Shown piece after piece: positions 1 to 11,527 of a stretch of 64,000 nt of DNA. The position numbers were made by a program, and so were the translations under genes. How positions within the stretch are numbered: the first letter of the stretch is position 1; each line of letters opens with the position of its first letter. The notes under the pieces were generated by a model. That model ran no database searches and had not been told where the DNA came from. It saw only the letters and a list, made by a program, of their open reading frames with translations. Source of the stretch: Tanytarsus gracilentus (lineage: Eukaryota; Arthropoda; Insecta; Diptera; Chironomidae); assembly GCA_038502055.1 (NCBI GenBank), contig JAXRKN010000037.1, forward strand, positions 4,526,001 through 4,590,000, read 5' to 3'.

Positions 1-856
1 GCAAATCCATGTTGCTTATAAGAGGTAATCGAATTTTACTCACAACATCTTTAATTTCTTCGGATTTCAAATCGGAGTTACACTCAATCCATCCGTGGAC
101 GGCTTTAAAAATTTCAATTTCATCGACGAAAAAGCTATCTCGAGCCAATAGCTCAATAAGTGAATCCTTGTAGAGAAATTTAAAGCTTTCATGAGACAGA
201 ACGTCCTCTGCATTTCTATCGATGAATGTGTAACAAATGTTGACCAGCGCATCGAGTTCATAGAGTCGAGATGCATCCAAGATGGTACACACATTATCCA
301 GTCTTAATGAATTCTTTAAGAAATTTGATATCTCCTCCTTTAACTCGACATATCCGAATAGATTTGAAAGTCCCAGCGTATCGAGAATGAGATTCATTTG
401 CGGCGTAAGCATTTGACGCAAGTTGATTTTGCCCGAATAAATATATCGAAGTATTATTTTGAACGCATCCCTATATTTAAGAAGAAAAATATTTATCATT
501 TGTTTGGTTTAGGAAATATTTGATCATTAGATCAAAAAAAAGATCCAGAACAATTACCTATTGACATTCAGAGTAATTTCATTTTTCGTCGATTCACTCA
601 ATCCGCCGTAGAGCATTGCCCGAAAGTATTCTGCTCGTGCCGCCAAAATCACTTTGTGACCTTTTAAGAGTAAGATAAGCAATAATTTCCAATTTAAAGA
701 CTTTTGCGACTTACTTAATATTCTTTCGCCATCAACGATGAATGTAACGTCGCTGTACCGCTCCGACAAATATAAATGACTCAAATCCTCGCTTAGCTTC
801 TCAATCAAAACAATGTCACTCGTGTTTTTCTCGTCTTGTAGCAGTAATTTCGACAT
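1..856 (-). CDS. BTBD9: BTBD9-like BTB/BACK domain protein, 5' part (runs off the left edge)
   Basis: Three exons read on the minus strand: 856-715, 660-558 and 470-1, continuing beyond the window. Donors are GTAAGT and GTAATT and the acceptors end in AG; the joins stay in frame. The first ATG in frame is at 856, since the open frame upstream begins only with GTG. About 238 residues are visible. The first two exons hold a BTB domain (YSDVTFIVDGERI, then HKVILAARAEYFRAMLYGG, the usual oligomerisation and cullin-3-binding fold). Exon 3 begins the BACK domain (YTFIDRNAEDVLSHESF, then RDSFFVDEIEIFKAVHGWIE). Residue order matches animal BTBD9, a cytoplasmic and synaptic protein proposed as a CUL3 adaptor linked to sleep and iron handling. 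The C-terminal discoidin-like part should lie to the left. It is head-to-head with QTRT2, 170 bp apart. The family is secure; function here is by homology. Confidence 0.88.
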
Positions 857-1026
857 TTTTAATATTTTTCCCTTTTCTTTCACATATTATTTTTTTTAAA
901 ATGAAAATTGTGTGAGACGAGGGGAAGAGCAAGAATTTGCATTGTTTATTTTCGAAAATTCGAATATAAAATAAAGCATTGCAAAAGGCTAATAATTTTA
1001 AATTTTAATTTAATTGCAAAAGTACG
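857..1026. promoter_or_regulatory. Short head-to-head promoter region of BTBD9 and QTRT2
   Basis: Only 170 bp separate the two start codons, so both 5' untranslated regions and core promoters must lie here. The stretch is A/T-rich; I see no convincing TATA box. That it is a shared bidirectional promoter is inference from geometry. Confidence 0.6.
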
Positions 1027-2307
1027 ATGAAATTCATCGTCGAATCAGTGTCAAAATGTTCAGGAAGACTAGGTCTCCTCACAAACATCGAACGACTAGC
1101 AGATTGTTCCTATAAAACGCCATTTTTGCTTTTTAATAATCCAAATATTTCCCGAGAAGTTTTGGAGATAAGTGGCTTCAATTTGAGCAGTGATTTTGGC
1201 GTATTGCTGCCAGTAACAAATATTGAGCAGATGGAGAATCCCTTAAAAGCATTCAAAAATGGCATCGCAGAATTTATTGGACTGAAAGAATGCCTTACGA
1301 TAATAACATTGAAGAATTCCAGCGAGTTTTCAATCACAGGACATCATGAGAGAGGATCAGTGCCGATTTTTAAAAAGAGCGGCAAACTAAAGGTCACACC
1401 CGAAAGATACATGAACATTGTAAAGGTGTCAATTCCAGATTTATATACATCGCTGGCCGATTCAGATGTGTGGATGAATGGATGTCCCAATAAAAGATTA
1501 ACAAAATCCATCGAAAGAAGTATAAGCATGTTTGATGATTGCAAACGAATTCAAGAATCGTCGGGAGCTTCTCTAATTGCTAGTGTTCAAGGAGGTTTTA
1601 ATGAGTTCGAGCGAAAGAAGTGCATTAAGCATTTGGCAGAGCATGAGGAAGAAATTTTTGGCTATTTCATTGACGGACTCCATAGAAATGGTCATGAGGC
1701 GACACTAATCGATCAACAAGCGCTGATAAATATTGTCAAGACGACTCTGGACAATCTACCCGAAAACAAAATTAAATTCATGTTTGGAAGTTATTTTCCA
1801 CATGTGACATTGCAGCTTATTGCGTTAGGGGTCGACGTGCTGGATACATCGTTTGTAAATACAGTCACAAGTTTCAATAGAGCACTAACTTTTAACTTTG
1901 ACTTAAACGATCCATCAAAGAACTTTCCAGAGATTGACCTTTTGGATGTCAAGTGAGTGACTAACTCTAGTGAAAACTTTTTACTTACTAACTACTATTT
2001 CAGATATAAAGATGACTTTTCATCGTTGGTGGAAAGTTGCGAATGCCTAACGTGTAAGAACCACACGAAAGCTTACATTAATCACCTAATAATTACCAAG
2101 GAACTTCTCGGGCCAATGCTCCTAACAATTCACAATCTTCACTACTACAAAAAGTTTTTTGAAGCAATTCGAGCATGCATAAAGAGTGATAAACTTCAAG
2201 AACTCACCACGCTTGTTTCGGAACAATACAAGGACGTTGAAAAAATTTTAAACTACGAGCCAGCTGCTAAAGAAATAAATTCTGCCTCAAAAAGAAAATT
2301 AAGTTAA
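1027..2307 (+). CDS. QTRT2: Queuine tRNA-ribosyltransferase accessory subunit 2
   Basis: Two exons, 1027-1952 and 2004-2307, around a 51-bp intron (GTGAGT...CAG). The join gives a 409-residue protein, close to the usual length of about 415. Reading through the intron would break the frame with a stop right after the donor. The C-terminal exon carries the family's zinc site, CxCx2Cx25H, at Cys321, Cys323, Cys326 and His352. The TIM-barrel body resembles tRNA-guanine transglycosylase. QTRT2 pairs with catalytic QTRT1 to exchange guanine 34 for queuine in tRNAs with GUN anticodons, at the outer mitochondrial membrane in animals. It starts 170 bp from divergent BTBD9 and ends 88 bp from convergent UCHL5. 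An AATAAA at 2318-2323 fits its poly(A) signal. Confidence 0.93.
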
Positions 2308-2317
2308 AGTTTTAAGA

Positions 2318-2323
2318 AATAAA
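2318..2323 (+). terminator. Poly(A) signal AATAAA of QTRT2
   Basis: Perfect AATAAA, 11 bp after the QTRT2 stop codon and in the 88-bp gap before the stop of the convergent gene. The very short 3' UTR it implies is typical of a compact genome. Confidence 0.6.
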
Positions 2324-2395
2324 GAATTTTTATGTAAGAAATTGTGAGGGAAACGCTTTAAAGGACAATAATTATATATGAAATGCGGGAGTTAT

Positions 2396-3599
2396 TTAAT
2401 TCTTCTGCTTTGTTGTCTCACGTTCAACAGCACGTTGCTTTGCCTTCTCATACAGCGGCAAGAGTTGTCCTTTCTCGCCCAAAATTCTCAGCAATTCAAC
2501 GATAAGTGGAAGATAGTTATGTTTGCGACGAATGTTTTCAATCTTAAAAAAAATTAAATAATCCCCAAATCATCTCATTAATCAACTATATCAACTCACT
2601 CGGTATCGCTTGCGCTTTGAAATTTCATCTTCAATTTGCATTCGTAGCTTGGCAATCTCGCTTTGCTTGGTGTCCGTTTCCATCTCGTCGTCTGTCGCAT
2701 TAAGAAGTTGATCGAGCTGTCGTTGACAAATCATTTGACGATCGGACACGATAGCCATGAGATTAAAATGAATTTCTCCTTCGCTGTACTTTTGAATACG
2801 TTTCTCGATGACGGGACGCACGACATCGAGCCAATTTTGATCTCCAACCGCTCCCAAATCAACGGGACCCTCCTTAAGACCGTCCAACTCGTAGAGACGA
2901 CCATCGATGGGCAAATACGAAATGAAATGATAGACATCCTCGTCCTTTTGATTCTTAGAATTATCAAGCTCAAAGAGAGTCTGACGTGAGAAGGAGTTGT
3001 GAACAGTTCGAATTTGCGAAGCGTTACTAAGAGCAAGACCACGATTTGATGCATCGAAGGACTGTGTGAAATCCTTAAAGTCATTTAACGTCGAGCCGAG
3101 TTGAATGTCCTGATGATTGACATTTAAGAGGACGCTCAAAATTGCCTGTGTTGCACATGCATTCTGGATCACTTGCTTTGCGAAGAAAATCTTTTCCATT
3201 CGACTATCCTGCACCACTGAACCTTGAGGCTCATCATCTTTTACCCACTTGAAGAGAAAGATCAACCCGTGAACAGTTCTGGAAGTTGAAAATAGTACGA
3301 CAAATTTATTTACTCCAAATCACTAAATTTACCCTAAATTTTTAAATTCTTCTGCATCGAGACTCCACAATTCCTCAACTTGCAAGCCTGTGACGCCTTT
3401 AATGAGCAAAAAGATAAAGATATGAAAATGTTTTGTGCGAAAAATAAAAGTCATTGTCGTAACCCCATTCTACTCACCGAAATCTCGAATTAATTCCGTA
3501 AATACGCCTAAATGAGAGTTATTTATTAATTGCTAAAAGAAATTATTCTTCATTACCTGGGTCTGACTCAATTAAACACCAATTTCCAGCATCAGACAT
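2396..3599 (-). CDS. UCHL5: Ubiquitin C-terminal hydrolase L5 (UCH37), proteasome-associated deubiquitinase
   Basis: Five exons on the minus strand: 3599-3557, 3507-3478, 3396-3333, 3278-2600 and 2542-2396. The splice phases join into 320 residues (the human protein has 329). The peptidase C12 domain fills about residues 4-220, with the catalytic set intact: Gln81 (oxyanion), Cys87 in NACATQ, His163 and Asp178 in RLYELDGL. A C-terminal ULD-type tail follows (KRYRIENIRRKHNYLP, then a basic end, RETTKQKN). Family members trim ubiquitin from the distal end of chains at the 19S proteasome through RPN13 and also bind the INO80 remodeller. Exon 2 is only 30 nt. The gene is divergent from Jarid2 (start codons 341 bp apart). 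Family call is firm. Confidence 0.94.
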
Positions 3600-3940
3600 G
3601 ATTAAATTAAATTTTATTTATTTCCTTGCTGAGCGAGCGTATTTCAACTTTTATATGGGAGTTTCCAAAAAATTTGGGAAAAACTCAATTTTACCGAGAG
3701 GATTGTCCAATTTCCAAGTACTAAAAGTGAAACAAATTTCGTATCGTCTCATTTTTTCGAACATAAACACAAACAAACATTTTACATACAAGTACAGTGA
3801 AATGTTTCAAAACTTTAAACGCTAAATACGCGGAATTGACCAGAAAAAAACTAAAAGAGAATAAGAAATTTAAATTTACAATTTCGGCGTCAAAAATGAG
3901 CATAAGTGACTAAAACTTAATTTAGTGCAATCTCAACACG
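3600..3940. promoter_or_regulatory. Divergent promoter region between UCHL5 and Jarid2
   Basis: 341 bp lie between the two start codons of opposite-strand genes. Both 5' ends must fall here. I see no tight TATA or initiator match. An open frame on the plus strand here (3598-3825) has no homology I recognise and looks like chance. Confidence 0.5.
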
Positions 3941-6900
3941 ATGGTAGTTTCGAAGCGCAAAAAAGATAACAAGGAAACTGCCTCGGCGACGCCAGAATTT
4001 AAAAGGTAAATTCAACCGGTTTCGGATATATGCGAAAAAATCGATTTTTTGTGAAAAAACACTAATGGTGAACTTTGTGAACTTTTTTTGTGTTAAATTT
4101 TTTTAGAACCAAGATTCAAGCGCAGAGGAAGTTTGCTCAAGGCCAAAATCCACCAGCATCTGCATATCTCACTTATAATCTAGCATCGGGAATTGAGACT
4201 CCACGCGAAAAATCGCCAGAAAGGGAATTATTGCCAAATCTAAAGCCAAACGCTGAAGATTTTTTAACATTTTTGTGCTTCCGTGGCACAAGTTCTTTGC
4301 CAAAAGAGCTTGATTTCACTAATTCTCTCAATCAACCATCGACAAGTGGAGGTCCCAGTGGTAGTAAAACCATTTCCGACAAGAAAAAGCAACTTGACGA
4401 TAAGAAAAAGACTACAGTGAAGAAAAATGATGCATCTGAAGGAGCTACTAAAAAGGCTGAACTTCTTAAACCACCTGTAATTACTGAGAAAGATCCTAAA
4501 ACTGGATTTATGCCTTTTGCCGTTAGAAAAAGAGCTGAAGTTCACCCAGCTAAGAATGATAAGAAAAAATTGCAACAACAGAATCAAGCAGCTAAATCTG
4601 CCAAGAAGAAAGAACAGAAAATTGAATTGAATTCCTCGAATGACGTTAATGGACCTTCTCGTGCAACAAGAGCCAATCCAGTTGATGAAAAATTAATCGA
4701 AAATCATGACGAAAGTAAAAAGATTCCAAACAAGAGAAAGTCTGAAGTGACGGAAGAAAAGAGTGAAAAATCTACAGTTTCTACGAAAAATATTAAAACT
4801 CCAAAAATTGAGCTTGTTCCAATTGAAAAAGTGCCAAACAAAGAAGCCACTAAAAATAAATCTCCCAAAAAGGAAGACGGTAAGCGACAAACAAGATTGT
4901 CAGCTCTCAAAAATCCACCATCATCCACACCTAAGGATGAGTTGAAAAATGGAAAAGAGTCGTCGGATGATCTTAAAAAATATTTTTCGTCATCTTCCGA
5001 CGACGATGAGCCGCTTTTGAAAGCCGAGCCGAAGAATAAGAAACAAAAAATACAAAAAACTTCTGAAACTGACAAGTCTTCAAATAGAAACGAAACTGTT
5101 GCAGATAAATCGATAAATGACTCACAAAATTCAATTAAATCAGGCCGAGGGCGTAAGAAAAAATCTCCACCCGCTGTTCCGCAAGCATCTTTTCCAGAGA
5201 ATGTATCAGTCGAAGAGGCTTCTCTCGATAAAAAGAAAAATAGTCGTAAAAAGAAAGCCACACCACCGCTGACAGTTGAAAAAGATAATTCACAAGCAAA
5301 TACAACTGATTTAAGTGAAAATGAGACACGCGGAAGACCAATGCGGAAAACAAAAGAGGCAGCAACAATTTATATGGAATTGATTGGAAGAAAATTGACT
5401 TTAAATGATTCATCTGATAATGATTCTTCACTAGATAGTCTTGAGGTTCCTAATTTAAAACGAGTGGAAATGATGGAGATTGAATTAAAAGAAAAACTCG
5501 AAAAGGGAAAGGTAGCAGTAGCTCAAAAAAAGAAAGCTGACGAGAAAAAAGCTTTGAACGCTGCAAAAAAAATTTCACTAAATTCTCAACAAACAGATTC
5601 AAAAAACTTAAAAGGAAAACGCGGCGCCGCCAGAGAGGAACCCGAGCAGGAGGAATCAGAGCAAAAACCAAAGAAAGATGATGCCACTGCTGTGATCAGT
5701 AAAGATAAGCCTGGTGATGAGATAAGTAAACTTGAGAAGAGTTTTAGTGATTCTGACGAAGAACCGTTGGCCACAAAGGTAACTACTAAACAAAATACTT
5801 CGAAAACATCAATAAAGAAAAGGGGTAGAAAGAGTTATCAAGAAGTTTCCGAAAGTGCTCGAAAAATGGAGGAACAGAGACAAGCTGATGCACTGAGACA
5901 AGAAATAAAAGCACTCACTTCTCCTACGTGCGATCAGAAAGGAGAAGAAATTGTACAATCACCATTGCCTCAAAAAAGTGAACAAATAGTTGAAAAGAAA
6001 GAGACGATAATTCCTAAGAAAGCTGAGCCCTTAAAGACTGATACTGTGACACCGCATGATGACGACTTTGTAAAAAACTTTGACTCAACATCATCAAAAC
6101 CTGTTCAGAATGCTGGAAAATCTGCAATAAACCTCCTCCCAAGTAAAGAGGAATCTGAGAAAATTTTCGGAATCGCCAGTGTAACACTTGCACAAAGCAG
6201 TGGTCCTTTAGACACTAAATGTACACTCGGGAAGTGTGGATCTATTCACAAGCCTCCTTTAGGACCAGCTGTTCTTACAGAATCTGCATTGGGAGCAAGT
6301 CTATCACCGAAAGATCGTCGAAAAAGTAAAGTTAATATGACACGTGAACAAATTGAAAAATGGCTCGATGAAGCATCATGGACACCCATACCTGATGATG
6401 AAATGGAATCAATCGACCTTAAAATAACATCAAAAGCATCAACTTCTAGCGTTGTTCTTTCGAAATCCGGCGATGATTCGCAGTCTTCAATATTAACCAA
6501 GGATAAAATTGATCCAACTCCCTCTCCAAGCTTTAAAGAACAACTAAAAAAACCTGAATCACCATCAATTCACAAATTGCAAGATAAACGAAAATCTGAT
6601 TTATTGAATGCATCAACCGAGACAAAAGCTTCCAGCTCTGCACTAAAAACTCCTTCAACGTCTAACAAACAACAACCTCAACAGCGAAGAACTCCTGTAT
6701 ACAAGACGCAAATGGAAAAGCCAAAGTCAAAGTTAACACCAGTATTTCCTAGTAGCTTTGGTGCTTTCTCGCCAGAAAATGAACATAGTGTTTATTCTTT
6801 TGATCGAGAAGATGATGATCATTTACCCGCTCCATCTGCTCCATTTCGAAGAGGTGATTCTAGACCAGCGGATGATCGTAAGGAAGTGACAGAGACATTT

Positions 6901-9536
6901 TCTAAGCCCACACACAATACAACTCCCAATAAGCAATCAAATTCAGCAGCAGGTGTTTCTCTTACACTCAGTCCCGAGGATAACAAAAAATTTACATCAA
7001 TTGCTGTTGAAGCTACGTCATCGGATGAAAAAAAGAAAACTACAAAAATTGTTGAGGCAGGTCATCAAGAAAAAGGAGGTGTTGGCGACGATTCCGATTC
7101 TGAAGGGCATACTTTTTATATTCCACTTCAAGCCACTAGTTCGAGTGGGAGTAAAACAATTCAGGGTGTTGCTGTTAAATTGGGAACGGAAGGGAGTGAA
7201 GGACCAAACCAGAGAATTATTATGCATGCAAAATTAGTAACAAAATCAAGTTTCAATGCAACTCCGCTGCCCGAATCCATGTCGAATGTTCAAGAGCTGG
7301 TAAAATCTTTAATGGCTAGTAAAGGTGGTGAAACTTCAAAACCAGTTCAACCTGTGCAACCTAGATTTAAAGATGATGCTGCCAGCACATCGGTGCTTCA
7401 ACCTGAACCAAGTACATCCTCACTCGTTGCAAATCAGCGCCCATCTAAGGCACCACAACCAGCAAAACTTGGAGTGATGAGTGAGGCGCCAATATTTCGA
7501 CCAACTGAAAAGGAATTTGCTGATCCCATTGAATATATTGAACGCATCACACCTATTGCCTCACGCTATGGTATTTGTAGAATAATTCCACCAGAAAGTT
7601 TTACCAAGCAGGCAGAATGTCGTGTCAGTGATGAGATGCGATTTACTGCCTATAACCAATATGTTCATAAAATGCTCCATCGATGGGGTCCAAGCGCAAA
7701 AGAATTTTCTGCAATTAAAAAGTATTTGGCTACGCAAAGCATTATTTTCCAAAGACCACCTTTAATTGCTGGAATTGAAGTAGATTTACCACGGTTATAT
7801 CATACTGTTCAAGAACTCGGAGGTCTCAGAGAAGTTATAGAGAAGAAAAAATGGGTAAAAGTAGCCGAAGATATGTGCATACCAAAGTCAGCGCATGATC
7901 GAGTCACAAAACTTGATGACATTTATTGCAAATATCTCCTTCCATATGACACACTTTCGCCAAGTGAACGACAAAAGCTTTTCGACGAAGTTGAAGCCGA
8001 TTGGGCAAAAAGAGAAGCAAAAGCTCGCCGTAACGCTGACAAGGGAGTTGACTCTGATGAATTGAATTCCGAAGATGAGGAAGAGAGAAGCGATGATTCT
8101 GAACAAGAAGATCAAGAGGAAGACGAAATGGAGTGTATGGTGAAGGGTCGTAGCATGGCCTTGAGTCAATTCTATCGAGTAGCTAGAAATCTTGTTACTT
8201 TGTGGTTTAAGACACCCGATCCTCCAGTCAATGAGATTGAAACTGAATATTGGCGTCACGTAGCCGTCAGAGATAGTCATGTGTGTGTGCATTATGGATC
8301 AATCGATTCGAGTGGCTATGGCTATGGATTCCCGGCACCAGGTCCAAAAACAAAAATGAGCCCATGCGCTAAGCATCCTTGGAATCTTAAAGTTTTAACA
8401 AATAATTGTGCATCAATTTTAAGATCACTGGGACCAGTTATGGGTGTTACTGTTCCAACACTGCACGTTGGAATGTTATTTAGTGCAGTTTGTTGGTATC
8501 GTGATCCCCATGGACTTCCATGGATCGAATATCTTCACACGGGAGCAAGTAAAATCTGGTATGCTGTTCCCGACGAACAGAGTTCAAACTTTCGATCTGC
8601 ACTTACTTCACTCGTTCCATCTCATTGTCAAAATAAAACTATTTGGTTACCATGCGATACGACTATGGTGAGGATTAAAATTAAAATTCTTTAATGCATA
8701 AATTTCAATAAATTTTATTTTAGGTTCCACCGTACATGCTCACCGATCGTAACGTGTCACTTTGCCGAACGGAACAACAACCAGGGCAATTTGTGGTGGT
8801 TTTTCCACGAGCTTACACAAGCAGTGTATGCACTGGATATACCGTTTCTGAAAGTGTTTATTTTGCCACTCATAATTGGCTCAACACAGCTCATCTTGAT
8901 TTTAAAGTGAGTTAAAAAATTTGAAAATTTTTATTTTACTAATGTTTGATTTTCTTCTAGGACATACAAGATAGTTGCGAGCCTACAATGTTCTCACTAG
9001 AACAATTATTGTTTGCTATTGCAAACGATCAACGTAGCAAAGATGAAACCGTTAAGAAAATTCTTCCAATGCTTAGAGAAGTTTATGAAAGCGAAAAGAA
9101 AAATCGTCAGGAAGTTAAGGTAAAATAAAAAATATTTTTATAAATTTTACTTTATTTAAAATTTCTTTATTAGGATGCTGGTGTAAATTCTTTAGAAAAA
9201 ATACATGAAACCAAGAATAAGGTCAATGCCGAGGAACTAGAATGTAACTTTTGTCGTGAGAACTTACATATCTCTTGGGTTAAATTAGAGAAAGATGATG
9301 ACGAGAGTGAGGATGAGAACAATGTCTATTGTTTGAAGCATGCTCTTAAATATCTTACGGACAATCGAATTCAAGCAAACCGATGTAAATTAGTCTACAC
9401 TTATACGATAGATGAAATCGACAAGTTAATCAAGAAACTGAGAAGTAAAGTTCAGACTGTTGGCGATAATGCCGGTCATTCATCTTCAAATACTGGCAAT
9501 AGTAAAGCAAAGGCGGGTCAAAAGGGAAGGAATTAA
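3941..9536 (+). CDS. Jarid2: Jarid2: JmjN/ARID/JmjC protein, PRC2-associated
   Basis: Five exons: 3941-4005, 4107-8667, 8724-8906, 8961-9119 and 9174-9536, giving 1776 residues. The N-terminus keeps the conserved RKFAQ box (residues 29-33) and the EDFLTFLCFRG box. A lysine/serine-rich disordered stretch follows to about residue 1140. Then come JmjN (from about 1148), ARID (about 1199-1310), JmjC (about 1447-1620) and a short zinc-finger remnant (CNFC at 1680-1683, CLKH at 1709-1712). The JmjC iron ligands are absent: the HxE pair reads Tyr1486/Asp1488, and YHAGF-type sequence reads YTSSV. This is as in vertebrate JARID2, so no demethylase activity is expected. The known role is DNA and nucleosome binding that recruits or tunes Polycomb repressive complex 2 in the nucleus. 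Exon 2 alone holds 4561 nt. Confidence 0.94.
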
Positions 9537-10094
9537 AATTATGAGTTGTAAATTCTTAGGACAAAATCCTTTTTACCTGAAAAGCTCTGATAACTATACA
9601 GACTAGTCAAGAGATTTTTCTGATTAAACTGAAACTTCTAGAATTGCTTTCTTTAAATAATTAAATTGGAAATATGTTTTATTAATGTAAATCTTAAATA
9701 GCTAAAACTTTGATTCGCAATTCAATGAAATAATTTTTCTATAATAATTAGGAGTTTTCACTTTAAGCATCTGTGTGTGTTAGTTTAAAAAATCAACTAT
9801 TTTATTTACTGAACAAATGAATTCTCTTCTCACTCGATTATTTTCGTAAATTTTTATTTTTGTTACAAAGACTTTATTTTTATAAATTTCTTCCATTTTA
9901 ATTACCATTATTTTTTAAAAAATTCACAATTTAATTTCCAAAATAAGGCATTTGAAATAAAATTATATATAAAGATTTATACATTTGAAATCATATTGTA
10001 ACAACTGTAGGAGAATACTTAATGTCTAACAAAGTTTGATTTTTAACTTAATAAATGTTTGACGTACAATTTAATCGAAAAAAATTAATTTTTC
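9537..10094. other. Shared 3' untranslated gap between Jarid2 and BLOC1S4
   Basis: 558 bp of A/T-rich sequence between two convergent stop codons. It holds plus-strand AATAAA at 9956-9961 and 10050-10055, either of which could end Jarid2 transcripts. I see no gene in it. Confidence 0.6.
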
Positions 10095-10635
10095 TCAACT
10101 TTCTTTCTTATCACTTTTAACTCCAAAAAAATCCTCAGATTTAAAAATTTCAGGTGGTTGATAAATTCCATCTTCATTGCAATTTGTTTCATTTGGATCT
10201 CGGGGTTTTGAAAAAATATTTATTGATTTTAGAAATATATCCAATTTTTTTTCAGGAATGTCCAACTCCTCTTCAGCAATTTCAACTTGATTTTGAATTT
10301 TCAATAAATCCGTTTTTACTCTATTTACCAAACTTTCCAAGTTGTCAATTTGATCACAAAGGTGATTAAACTTTTCTTTAAATTGCAAAATTTCAGACAC
10401 GTTTTCGTTGGCAATTTCAGCATCATGTCTTATCGTCGGTAGAAAAACATTTTCTATTTCACACATTCGTGTTTGAATGTTTTCAGCAGTTGAGATAATC
10501 GGCGATATCTGTTAAAAGAGAAAGATTATGTTATGATCATAAATTTCTTTATTATTCAAAAAACTCAATTACCTCGGTTGATATATTGTTGTTATTAAAA
10601 TAGCTGGTGTAATCTTTACTCAATTCATCTGCCAT
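10095..10635 (-). CDS. BLOC1S4: BLOC-1 subunit 4 (cappuccino) homologue
   Basis: Two exons on the minus strand, 10635-10573 (21 codons) and 10508-10095, with a 64-bp intron; 158 residues. The protein is a mostly helical coiled coil. Its second half follows the family pattern: IDNLESLVNRV, then a QVEIAEEEL heptad stretch, IFSKP, and a C-terminal aromatic/acidic box YQPPEIFKSEDFF. Vertebrate BLOC1S4 has the matching IDRLEAFV...EDYF order. BLOC-1 is a cytosolic octamer acting on endosomes in the making of lysosome-related organelles such as pigment granules. The first exon was found by extending past the longest single open frame to an upstream ATG with a matching splice phase. Divergence from vertebrates is high, so I keep some doubt. 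Confidence 0.83.
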
Positions 10636-11527
10636 AGTTTTAATCACAATGTCGTTAAAGATTTATATCACATGAAATAAATATTTTATGTTGATTTATG
10701 TTTACGTTTCGGTGGCGAGCGTTTAAAGATAATGTCAAGTCATAGCAAACGAAAAACTTTATATATAGAAAATTATCAACAAAAGTAACAAGTGTGTGTG
10801 TCTTAACAAAACTTTTCATTTATCCCCAAAACAAGCTAAAGGCATAGTCACAACATTAGTCAGAACCATACAAGTTGTAGTGCTTTAATCGTCGCAAAAT
10901 ATATATGAAAAACATAAAAAAAAATCCCTTAAGGAAATTAAACGAAAATCTTAAAAGTTTGCTTTGTTAAAGCGCAAAGGTGGATAGCGGTGCATTTAAA
11001 AATTGATTAATTATCGAAAATACCTCAATGAAAAATCTGTTTATACCTTAGTGATAAGACATACAACATATGGAAAGATAATTTCACAGGTGAACACTCG
11101 CAAGCAAAAAACTAATAATTTAATGATGCGTAAAATTGTCCTTAATTAAACAAAGATGAAAGAATTAATTGTGATTTTATTTCTAAACCATTACACATTT
11201 CCGATTTATTTAAATATTGCCAAATTTGAATACACCTTCGTCGTCATTTATGGAAATTCATTCCACGTAGTTAATTTTTTTTATTCAAAATGCCCCAAAA
11301 TGCCATATTTACTCTTTCGATTTTTGATGACTGAAGTGATTTCATTTTCGCAGTTTATGTGATAAGAAAAAAATGACATAGTGAACAATTTACTTTATTT
11401 ACAGAGATTCTCTTCAAAGAAAAATAAATAAATAAACTTTTTCACCAGAATGAAATATTGATTGAAGCTTTGAGCTTTTTATTGTGAACTCAAAGGAAAA
11501 AGATTATCGACTTGATTTTATGAAAAA
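10636..11527. promoter_or_regulatory. Divergent intergenic region between BLOC1S4 and SLC35C2
   Basis: 892 bp between opposite start codons. It must hold both promoters and 5' untranslated regions. A TATA-like TTATATATAG lies near 10760, but such strings are common at this base composition. No coding sequence is recognised; the small plus-strand frame at 11156-11362 is judged chance. Confidence 0.5.

Noticed and set aside
829..883. BTBD9 start extended nine codons upstream to 883
   Set aside because: The codon at 883 is GTG; the ATG at 856 is the first real start in frame.
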